Shown here one piece after another: positions 1-9,900 of a stretch of 64,000 nt of DNA. The position numbers were made by a program, and so were the translations under genes. How positions within the stretch are numbered: position 1 is the first letter of the stretch; every line of letters starts with the position of its first letter. The DNA is taken from positions 62,001 through 126,000 of the forward strand of contig CDRNVI010000169.1 in assembly GCA_977017575.1 (NCBI GenBank), written 5' to 3'. The notes beneath the pieces were generated by a model. It did not search any database, was not told where the DNA came from, and saw nothing but the letters and a program-made list of their open reading frames with translations. The DNA comes from Paramoeba atlantica (Eukaryota > Discosea).

Positions 1-480
1 CCATTTTGTTTCTCAAAGACTAAGTTTTTCAAACAACACAAAACCCAAAGTTTGGGAAAAGGAAAGTTCGAAACAACAACGAGACTCCCAAAAAAAAAAG
101 TCGACTTTTCTTTGGAGGGTCGAAAAAAAAGGTCGACTTTTTTCAAGAGGATTCATTCTTTTCATTTTCAACTGGGAACTGAAATTGGCCATCACCTTGA
201 TCAATTGATCCTTTTCTTCCACCGATTGAGAGTTAAGAATTAAACTGAATGGGTTGATAAAATGCATCAACAACAAGTCTTTTAATCAACTTTAATTGTT
301 TTTGGGGTGCTTTTCCTCATTTGTCAAGTCAAAGAGAAAGAAAAGAATGGTTCTTTTCAGAAAACATCCAGCTTCGAAAATAAATATAACCCCACGAAAC
401 AGGGTTTGTTGATCAGAACGAAAACTATGGTCCATATCATCTGGTCGCATGCCTGATTGTGACCCTGAATGAAAAACCAA
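1..480 (-). other. possible exons of a minus-strand gene running off the left edge
   Basis: Two stretches read well on the minus strand. The first, about 462 down to 388, starts after an acceptor-like TTTTTCATTCAG and encodes a polar segment beginning GSQSGMRPDDMDHSF, ending at a possible GTTATA donor. The second starts near 245 after CCCATTCAG and encodes LNSQSVEEKDQLIK. No family is recognised. They could be 3' exons of the neighbouring GTPase gene through an alternative exon, or a separate partial gene. No frame joins the pieces unambiguously. Confidence 0.25.
96..109. repeat. perfect 14-bp palindrome, core recurring nearby
   Basis: AAAAGTCGACTTTT is a perfect palindrome. The core GGTCGACTTTT occurs again near 130 and near 592, inside and beside minus-strand exons. 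No function is assigned. Confidence 0.4.
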
Positions 481-566
481 TTTCTATCATTCTTTTTTTT
501 TTGAAAGCCAACCCAACCTTACTTTCACTTTTCAGTCTTTTAAAGAAAATGGAACCTCTGCTTTGG

Positions 567-1269
567 CTAGCGAGCTCTTTTGATCATTAAAAGGTCGACT
601 TTTCTCGCCCTCGTGGGATCATAAATTTGTTGGCTAATTGTCTCAAATGCTTCAAAAACTCTTTCTCCGTTCAATGCACTTGTCTCAAAAAAAGGAATAC
701 TCCATTCCCTTGCCAAAGCTAATCCCTCTTCAAGAGAGACTGTTCTCTTTGGTAAATCACATTTGTTTCCGACCAAAATAACCTCACTTCTTTTCTTTTC
801 CTTGCTCTTCCCACCACAACAGAATTCCAAATGTTTTTTCGCTTCGTCGAAAGAATCACTTGAATTGATGGAGTAGACTATCACAAAACCCTCAGAATAA
901 AAATTTTTCTTGGGAGGTGAATCTGATCATTTTCAAAAATTGATTACTCTGAGAAGAATTTTGAGGAAACAGAAAAAAATGTGATACAATCTTGAACCTC
1001 CAAGATCAGGCTCCCTACCCCAAAACTGAACATTTTCCGAGTAGCTGAATCCTGTTTCAAAACAATTCATTTGTTGAATAATAGAAGCGAAAACATCCAA
1101 CATTATTTTGTCAAACCATTGAACCACAATGAGGTTCGGGGCTGTCGTACAGGAGACGACTTCTCAAACAGGATTTTCCACATCCTGGCATTCCCAACAT
1201 CATAACACTTGCACTGATATACCTACCTCCCTCTATCTCGATCTCTTTCTTTGAACTGCGAGACCCCAT
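567..1269 (-). CDS. Ras-superfamily small GTPase, likely N-myristoylated
   Basis: Small GTP-binding switch protein. The P-loop GMPGCGKS lies about 20 residues from the start, the NKCD base-recognition motif is in VILVGNKCDL, and the last guanine motif is ETSA. The final exon reads as Ras family (FVIVYSI, then NKCD, then IPFFETSAL). The start at 1269 is chosen because it gives MGSRSSKK, a good N-myristoylation signal (Gly2, Ser6) with a Lys pair. The C terminus VDLLMIKRAR has no CaaX box, so membrane anchoring would be through the N terminus. The middle exon (about 1090-970) contains VQFW where Ras has LDILD, but I see no DTAGQE, so the switch II region is either divergent or my exon borders are wrong there. 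Exons are roughly 1269-1120, 1110-970 and 935-567. Family membership is likely; the subfamily is unknown. Confidence 0.75.
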
Positions 1270-1514
1270 AACAAGAGCGAGAAAACTCTGAAACTGCTGC
1301 AGTGAAAGCGAAAGCAAAAACTTTCAAAAGACAAAAAAAAAAAAGAAAAATCAAAAAGCGACTTTCTCCACCATTTTTTCCCCTCTCAGGGTCCAATTTG
1401 ACTCAACAAAATAAAATTTTTACATAATTTACTCACAAAAACGAAATCGTTCTCATCTCATCTCATCTTACGAGAACAGAACAAAGACTGTTCTTGGATT
1501 CTCCTCAAGCCATT

Positions 1515-1823
1515 ATGTCTCAGACAAAAGATCGTGATTGGATGGGAAGGAAGCGGGAGTGGGGGGGGGTTATTGATTTTGTGGTGCCCGAAACCTCGCA
1601 GAAGACAATAGAGAAAAATCAATCGAGAACTTTTTCCACCAAAACCTCTCATTTCAAGCCTTTTTTTTGTTTCTCTTTTGAAGTGATCGTCGCCAGTGTT
1701 TCAAGAGAAACAGATGGAGGAAGAGAGGGAGAGGGAGCTGCTGAAAAAGGAGATCGCCTTGCTGGAAAGAGAATTGCATCAGAGAGAAGGGTGGAAAGAG
1801 AGAAGAGAGAAGAATCAAACCTG
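1515..1823 (+). CDS. possible small coiled-coil protein, weak
   Basis: In the gap between two minus-strand genes, a plus-strand frame starting MSQTKDRDWMGRKREW could splice (GGGGGG then GTTATT to AGAAACAG) onto a charged helix starting MEEERERELLKKEIALLE and ending at a TGA near 1823, about 55 residues. The helix is amphipathic and the phase fits. It would be divergent from the GTPase gene. There is no homology and no second line of evidence; the rest of 1270-1887 shows nothing recognisable. Confidence 0.2.
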
Positions 1824-1887
1824 AGGGAGTTCTTTGTCGATCTGACTGGAATCTCGAGACGTTTGGACTAAAGAAAAAGTCTTAGAG

Positions 1888-3280
1888 TTAAAAAAAAAAT
1901 GGAGAGAGATGGGAAGGTGTGAAGGGGTTCTTGAAAATCAGACCTTGGTTTGCTTTTATTGGATTCAACCAAAACTTTTGTTAAGTCCTATAATATCTTG
2001 TGAGATCACTTGTCTTCAAAAAGAAAGAAAAAAGAAGGGACTCACCTCAGTTGATGTAGATGAAGTTGAAGAAGGAGACGAAGAGGAGGGAGAAGAGACA
2101 GAATTTGAAGGGGTAAAAGAGAATACAGAATTTGGAAGACATGAAAAGATGTCTCTCCCATTTTCTGAACTCTTTTGTCGTTTTTGTGAAGGTGAACTAT
2201 CGAAAGGGAAAAATAAAGGAGAAAGGAAAGAACAGGTAAATAAAAAAAGACTGCTTGTTCAAAATGAAAGCAAACAAACTCCATGATCCCACGTCTCTCA
2301 GGTACAGTACTCGATAATTGGTGGGTTCTCTCTTCTGAAAAAGATTGGGAATTTTTTTTCAGTCAGGCCCTCAATTACTCCAAACAATAAAACAAACCTC
2401 TTTTTCTTTTTGAAGTTGCAACCACTGGAGCTGATTCGACTGTTTTCTCTCTATCTTTCTCTCTTACGTTTTGATCACTCCTTTTCCCTCTTTTTTCAGG
2501 CTCTTTTACTTTTTCTTCTCTTTTCTCTTTTTCTTTTTCTTTTTCTCTTCTCTCGATTTCCTTTTTCCCCTTTTTTCCCTCTGTTTCCTCTATTTCCTTT
2601 TTCTCACTCTTTTCCTTTCGAGTTGAAGATTCTTTCTTTCCTTCTCGGTCTCTTGACATCACTTCTTTTGGTTTTTCTTCCGTATTTTTGACCTTCCCCC
2701 AAACACCAAACACATCTAACTCATTGTTTTTCTGTCTTATTTTGGAAGGAGTTAGAGGTTGTGTAGAAATCTTTCTTTGTTTTGCTGTGGTAACTCCTTT
2801 TCCGACTAAAATTTAATTCAAACATTAGAAAACCATTAAAATCCTAATATCTTGAGGCGATTGATCGTGCAAAAAAAGAAGAAAAATTCTTCAAAACGAA
2901 AGAGGAAAGAAAGAAAACCTATTTTCTTGTCTGAGCGAAGAGCACGAAGGGCAGGATTCGTATTGTCACAATCAATTGATGTCCAATCTGGTTTGAACGA
3001 AAAAAATAAAAGAGTGGTGAAAATCAACAAAGAGAATCAAGGAGAAAAAAAGAAGAAGAAAAGGGGGCTTACCTTTCGCAAGACCAACAAAACATCGTTG
3101 AGGGGTTTCTTCCAAGGGATTATATTCGAGGAGGTTTCCATGAGAAGGAAGATTCTGTAAACAAGCCAAAGTCTTTCTCATTTCTTCCTTACCTTCTCTT
3201 CTTTGTAAGAGATTTTTTTCTTCCCCCTCCTCCTTTCCTTTCTCCTCTCCTTCTTGTTCTTTCTCCGAAGAGGAGTCCAT
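1888..3280 (-). CDS. Lys/Glu-rich protein, probably nuclear, function unknown
   Basis: Not recognised. Six exons join in frame: 3280-3074 (start MDSSSEKEQ), 2988-2920 (DWTSIDCDNTNPALRALR), 2813-2398, 2358-2280, 2194-2046 and 1934-1888, with donors including GTAAGC and a perfect GTGAGT. The order is an acidic N terminus, a conserved-looking segment ending CFVGLAK, a TPSKIRQKNNELDVFGVWGKV motif, about 100 residues of alternating Lys and Glu, and a Ser/Pro/Thr-rich tail ending SHLSPFFF. Runs such as SKRKR suggest nuclear targeting. The VW-G motif before a Lys/Glu stretch is faintly reminiscent of ribosome-assembly factors such as Nop53, but I would not assign it. It starts about 135 bases downstream of the methyltransferase stop, on the same strand. 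Confidence 0.7.
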
Positions 3281-3415
3281 CAGGTTCAGAGAGCCTCTCA
3301 AAAAAACCGCCAAAAAAACAAAGTCATTTCCCCAATTTTTTGGGCTAGAAAATAGATCTCTTTTTTTTTATTTTTTATTTCTTTTTTTTCACAATTTCAT
3401 TCCATCACATGATGC

Positions 3416-4754
3416 TCATACATTACCAATTCCCAAGAGACAAGTTCCTTTCCAAAATTGTTAGTTTGTTTCGAAAGGGTTGTCTCGAAAATTGAAATAT
3501 TGAAAAAAATCACCTGAGACAGAGGACCCATCTTTCACAACCAAATCAATGTACGCTTTTCGAACACTCTCTCTTTCTTGAGGTGAAAAATGCAAACGTA
3601 AAGTTTCTTCGATCGCGGGGAACCCCTCACTCAATCCTAAGAGAGAAAATATTTTTGAATATCATTTTCGAGTTTCAACAAAATGAAATAGAAAGGAGAA
3701 TCAATCGAAGAAGAAACCATCCCAAAGAGCTCCAGGGTCTTCAACATGAAAAGTTTTTCGAATTGGAACAATTTGCACTTGATTGAGTCCAGCAGCCTCC
3801 ATCTTTGTTTGGAATTCAGATTTGTCAGCCAAAGAAAATGCTGGGCTGATTGTTTTTGGTCGGGGAAGGTCAGGTTTAATCATCAACAGCGATTTGTTGC
3901 TCCTAAATCGAGAATTCCCATTGTTCAACATTAAATATTTCAAAGAGAGAATTTTAGAAAGGGTGTTACTTGTGAATCCATTCAACAGATTTTGGTTGGT
4001 CCCAAACTCCAATAAAAACTTTCCCATTTGGTTTGACAACTCGCCTCATCTCACTTATCCCCTTTGATGAAAAAGTTTCAGCAAAAATCTTCAAAGAAAT
4101 TTTTCATTCAAGTAAGAATGAACCTTCACTTGGTCTTCAAAAAAGATTGCAGAAAACATGGCAAAAGCATTGTCAAACGTATTATCATCAAATTCAAGAG
4201 ACTTGAAAAAAATATTCCTTAAGTGGAAGGAATATTCTCAATGATGAGCCGAAAAAAGAAGGAAGAGACCAACCTGGCCATCCATTACAAATGATTTCAG
4301 AGTTCCTTTCAGTTTGTTATTATGAGAGCACCTTTGATTTAAGCGAGCAATCATTTCAGATGAAAAATCTGTGGCTGTCACATCATACCCCTGCTCTGCT
4401 GCTAGAACCGAGAGGGCTCCTGTGTTTTAAATGAATTTTTTATTCCTATTTGTTCATTTTTCTTTTTCTCTCACTTTCGAGGATGTGATATAGTCAAGTG
4501 AAAAAGGTCTGACCTGAACCAGCGCCAACATCAAGAATGTGACCTTTCTCCTTCTGTGAAGAATCGGAACCCAAGAGAGAAAGAACTTCAGAAGCATAAC
4601 TCCTGAATTTTTGGTCAAAAGTTTGGTCATAGGACTCAGCAGCTTTATTCCATGCTTGTGCCTCCCAATCTATTTGTCTTTCAAAACAAGAAAGAGAAGA
4701 TGAAAGGGACAAAGAAGAGGAGGAAGAAAAGCTTCGGCGGAGAAGGCCAAACAT
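3416..4754 (-). CDS. class I SAM-dependent methyltransferase, possibly mitochondrial
   Basis: Transfers a methyl group from S-adenosylmethionine; the substrate is unknown. The start at 4754 gives MFGLLRRSFSSSSSLS, an Arg/Ser-rich N terminus that looks like a mitochondrial presequence. The domain follows in order: WNKAAESYD, motif I ILDVGAGSGALSVLA (split by an intron), DVTATDFSSEMI with the acidic ribose-binding residue, then FDNAFAMFSAIFF, EMRRVVKPNGKVFIGVW and a C-terminal substrate region. This is the Methyltransf_11/25 (UbiE-like) arrangement. Six or seven exons run to GTCLLGIGNV and a TGA at 3416. It is head to head with the sensor-LCAT gene, about 200 bases between start codons, so they may share a promoter. 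The family is secure; UbiE/COQ5 identity is not. Confidence 0.85.
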
Positions 4755-4951
4755 GTTTTTCTCAAAAAAAAAAAACTAAGAAAATTAAAAGATCGAATTT
4801 GTTGTTCAAATTAGAAGAAACGCGGGGTTTTCCTGCAAACAAGTTTTCTCAAAAATCAAATTCGGTCTCACATTTTTTTTTTCAACTGTTTTTTTGTTGT
4901 TGTTTTGTGTCTGCAGACCGGGTGGGGAAAACACCACCCCCAAATGAAAGG

Positions 4952-6950
4952 ATGATTGCGGAAACTTTGGATTTCCTCGAAAGACATGTCATTCAAACCA
5001 TTGGAGAGAAGGTTTTTTCTTGAAAACTCTTTGAAGATCGCTTTTCAAACAATATTCCTTTGACAATTCCTTTTCAGGAATGGAAAAGGATTTTCGTCAA
5101 AGTTGCAGGTTCAACTGAGGCTCTTAAATCACATATGGCGCTCATCTTAGGTCTTCTTTCTTGGATTCCCTTTTCCTTTCCCTTCCCTCCCCCCACCCCC
5201 CCCCTTTTTTTTTTCTTCCTCTCAATTCAAGTATTCGATGTGATTAGTGAACAATCTGTTTCGGGAAGTGTCCGAGGCGACAGGTACCCCAATGGACGCT
5301 CTTTTGTTTGAGGTTTGAATTTTTTTATGAATGCAATTGATTTAAGAAAGAAACATCAAAAAAAATGTTTCCTCTACCAGGCAGGACAAATCTGGATGCA
5401 AACTTTCAGTCTACAATCAGAGAGATTTGCATATCTCTTAGATGCTGCTTGTAGTGCCTCACTCTTCAATGCCTTTCATTTTTTGAATCAATGTTTTATT
5501 TATGGGAAAATTAAACAGTGCAATGGTTTTCTTCTTTTTTTGTGAGTTTTTCGTCGCTTCTGATCTCAATTTTCTTCTCAGGACAAAATTTCCCTTTCAT
5601 CCTCCCGCTGAGAACAGAGAAACCGGAAGAAGAAGACCAGCAGAAGAGTGGATCTCTTCTCAGTCATTCAGAAAAAAATTCGATTACTACTTCTGCAAGT
5701 CCTCCCTCCTCCATACCTGTCAGCAATAGTTTTCCTTCAGCCAGACCTTCCTCTACAGAACTACCTTCCTTATCCGTTACAACTTCCCCCTCTTCTCCCC
5801 TTAGATCTCCTGGAACTCATATACCCCGCCTTAGTATTCTCGGAGCCTCCTCTTTTCGATCTGGTTCTTCCCTTGGATCTCCTGAATCTCCACTCCGACC
5901 TTCATCTCCTTTGGAAAGGGATCTCTCGTCAAGTGATTTCCACAAAAGCTTATCTCCAGTGGGCCCTCGCTTACACACAGCACTTGCTGTAACTGTCGAA
6001 AGAGTTTCTCAGGAGCACAAAAGGGACGTAACTCAACACGGCTCAAAAACCAAAAAAGCCTACCGCCTTTCAGGTTCACTTAAGATCAATCAAGGAGATG
6101 AACGAGGAAGAAAAAGATCAAAATCATCTTCTCATGCTGATGAAAATCTTTCCACACCAAAGCCCGCATCTCCCCCGTCCCAATCTCTTTCGGAAACTCT
6201 TGAACCACAAAACGAAAAAAGTATCGAAAAAAGAATCACCACCAAAAAGAAATCATCTATGTCTCTCATTTCGAAAAGAAAAATCAAAAATACCGACTCC
6301 AAAACACCTCCAAAGATGAAAATACAGATTGACACTGTCCAGGATGGGAAAAAAATAGGGTTTGTAGTCAACTTTCCAGACATTATTTTATATTTTTCGT
6401 TCTTTCTTCTTAAATTATTTATTCTTTTCTCGATGTAGAGGTAAATCACGATTGCTCAGTGTAGATAGAGTTAAAAGAAGAAAAAAGAAGGAAAATCCCC
6501 CTCATCGTGGAGGAAAATCTCCCGATAAAAGGAAATCAAGACGCACGACAAAATCATCAAAGAAGAAGTCAGTCTCTTTAGCTGTTCGGGTGGTACCTGC
6601 TATGAGTGGCCCAGCAAGTAATATTCACTTTATTATGGGTGCTTTATTTGAGTTTGTTCAGGTATGAAAAAAAAGAATTGAACCATTTTTTTTTTATTTT
6701 ATTTTTTTCTGATTTTTTTTTGATAGTCTTATTTCCAAGCCTTTGTCGAAGTGAAAGTTAAAATTCTTGAGGAGTCACCAATTGAAGAGAAGTCACCAAT
6801 TTTTAACAGTACTAATATCTCTCGTGATCGTGGAGATCAGATTCTCCAATTTACTTGGAAAGAAGTACCGAGTAATATTGAACTTGTCACAAAGTTGAAA
6901 CAAATGACACAAAGAAGGATTGAAAAAAATACGGTTTTGGCGCCTCCATC
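4952..6950 (+). other. HNOB (H-NOX-like) domain, alpha-subunit-like, with ~300-residue insertion
   Basis: The N terminus LDFLERHVIQTIGEKEWKRI matches the HNOB start, and FNAFHFLNQ aligns with the LDALH proximal-histidine segment (His near 5,482). The block ending the domain is SNIHFIMGALFEFVQ then FVEVKVKILEES, matching the sGC GLxxIVIGIIKAVA...EVEV region. The YxSxR motif that holds the heme propionates in the beta subunit is not visible (VRVVPAMSG stands in its place), as in sGC alpha subunits. Between the two halves, 5,581-6,570 encode Ser/Pro- then Lys/Arg-rich low complexity. Heme binding is doubtful. Confidence 0.6.
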
Positions 6951-9900
6951 ACTTTTTCTTTTATCCTGGTTTCTTTTCTTTTCTTTTTTAAAGTTCTCTC
7001 TGGTGAGGGAGAATTGAGAAATTATTAATATGGTGATTCGTTTGAATCACTCCTCAGATTTCGGCTTACAAATTCATAATAGGAACGATTTTCTTGTGAA
7101 AGAATTTCCATTTCATGTTTTACTCAATCAAGAAGGTGTGATTAAACATCTCGGCAGAAATCTCAAATTGTTATTTCCAACTCTTTTGGGGGATGATTAT
7201 ACCTCATATATGACAATTCTTTATCCAAATGTGTATGTGAATGGAGATGCTGATCTTTCTGTTCTCAGTTTTGACCATTCCTCTGGTTCTTTTTTCTCTC
7301 TTTCAGAAAGAAAAAGAAAGTTTTTTGAATTTTTGAATTTTTGATTTCGTCTTGCAGAGGGGATTGTTCAATTATCTACAGAAGATTCTCTTCGTGATTT
7401 GGTGAATACATCTTTGGTTACAAGTATGAGTGATTTGTTTTGAATCAAATTTCTGTTGTTATTGAAAGTACTTCAAATTTTAACTTTCATTTTTATTTAG
7501 TCACATTGCGAGGATACTTTTTCCGCCAACCAAAAGGATATATCCTCTTTGTTGGAGCACCACTTTTAAAACTCTCAACTGATTTAGAAGCGTTGTGTCT
7601 TGATCCGGAAGAACCGTTCTCTCCCCACGACACAGCTATCCGCTATTTGGCACAGATAAAAGGAAAAGCCTTGAATGAAGAAGTTCTCTTTCCCTCTTTC
7701 CCCTCTTTTTTCTTTTCCTCACCTCTGAAGTGAAACCTGATTATTTATTATCTCTTCCTTTTCTCTTTAGGTTGGTGCAAGACCAGACTTTAAAAAAAGA
7801 GCTGCAGAAGTGGGTCATCAGGTTGTTCCTATGGGATGGCAAATGGGGAAAAGGTCAGGAGATCGATTGAGAACAGCACTTGGTTCTAGATTGTCCCAAG
7901 AAATTGAAGTGGATCCTGTGTTTCTCCAAGAACAAGATGATCAACCTCAAGAACAGGGAATTGTTGTGGAAAGAGAGAGAATGGAAGAAGGTGACGAAGA
8001 GTCGAAGATGATTCTTGGTGAGCTTGAGCTTCATCAATCGATTATCGATGAATTGTTTCCATTTCATTTTCGTGTGAGTTCGGATATGATGGCGATTGGG
8101 ATTGGTCCTGCTCTACAGAAGGTGTTTCCTGAATTTTCTTTTCATTCCCCATTTACGATTAGTCAAGCGATTTCAATTGTTTCTCCAAAAGAAATTTGTG
8201 GTCCTTTTTCGACTGAACCTTTCCTTTATGATTTCAAAAATTCAAATATTGTTCTTTCTGTTCAGGTACTTTTTTTATTATTATTATATTCTTTCTCTCT
8301 TTTCAATTTGAAACTTATCCATGATTGTAGAACCGTGATAAAAAAATCACGCTTCGAGGAGCAGTTTATTGTTGTTCAGTGCCAGTTTCATTGGGGAGTT
8401 GGATGTTTGATCAAACTGCCTCTGTTGAGATCTTTTATTTTCTCTGTTCTCCAGTGTTTACTTCACTCAAAGCAGTGAGTAATCTCAATCTTTCTTTGCT
8501 CGATTTCTCAGCCCACGAGCCAGTTGCTTCTCTTCTTTTAGGAGATATCGCAAGTGATCAACGAAAGGTGCCAGTTTCCTTTTGTGGAGTCCAAAAGGAA
8601 GTGCTTTGTTCAATGTCCTTGAAGGTCCGAACGGTTCTCCGTTTTCTTGCATTGAAATTTAACATTCCTCAATCAATTCGAAAGTCATTTGGTCTTCTTG
8701 CATTTGATGGGATTTCCTATTTAAACAATGACAAAACGTTCAATGAAGTTTGGGCATCAGGGAAAATTACACTCTGTCCTCTTCCAACTGCATCACTCCA
8801 AACACACATAGTTTATGGCCATTCAAATACAATTAACAATCTTTTACAAATGGGGGCGGGTAATTTGGGGGCGATTTTTGAGAACCAAAATACTATTTTA
8901 CATGAGTATTGTGCAATTGACCGGGTTGATCTTTTTGCTAAATTTTTGGGTTTGCCTGATGCTATTAAATGGGTTCGTAATTTGAATTCGAGTGGCGATA
9001 CCCCTTTGGTTTGTATTTTTTTATTTGTTTATTTTTTTTATTTGTTTATTATTTTTTGTTTATTATTTTTTGTTTATTTGTTTATTTGTTTATTTTCTTT
9101 GATTTCTTTTGTTGAATTTATGTTTTTCTTTTCTTTTCTTTTTTCTTTTTTTTTTTGCAGGCTGTGGCTTGTAGATGTCGGTCTGTTAAAGTTTTGCCAA
9201 TCCTTGTTCAGTTTTTAAAAGGCTCCGATTTTCAAAATTGTAGGTTCACCATTTTTCTTATTTTTTCTATTTTTTTTCTATTTTTTTTCCCTTCTGCCTC
9301 ATTCATTTTTTTTTATTCAAAAAAACCAAAAGACAAGTTGTCGGAACAATGAACAGAAGTTTCGATCATGCGAAATATATCACTTCTCTTCATTTATTGT
9401 GTAAATATCCTTGGCCACCTGAACATGAAGTTCTTTTTTATGATATTTTGCATAATATCACTGAAAAGAATACCTCTTTGCAATGGGAAATTGCAAAAGG
9501 TTTTGTTTTGTTCATTATTTGTTTGTTTATTTATTTTTATTTATTTTTTGGGATTTTTTTTCTTTTCAAATAGACAAGAGAGTGGAAGGGTATCCTCTCC
9601 ACTGGGCAGCAGCGTACGGAAATGGTTTCGCTTTCCGTTTTTTGGTTCGATCAAGAGGACAAAATATAAATCATCGCTCTCCTTTTCAGGAGACTCCTTT
9701 GTGGGTTGCTGCTGATAATGCCAACTGGACTTGTTTTTTGGGTATTTTTTCATTTTCCTTTTTTTATTCTTTAATTGAGGGGTTTCTTTTGTGCACTCTT
9801 TTTTTTCTTCATTTTCATCTTTCCCTCTTTTTGAGACGAAATGACTCAAAAACAACAGATATCCAAAGATATGGAGGTGATCAATATATTCCCACAAGTG

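Noticed and set aside
2046..2240. Plus-strand acidic open frame (VDVDEVEEGDEEEGEE)
   Set aside because: The minus-strand reading is an exon bounded by GTGAGT and CGATAG that joins both neighbours in phase, so the plus frame is its antisense.
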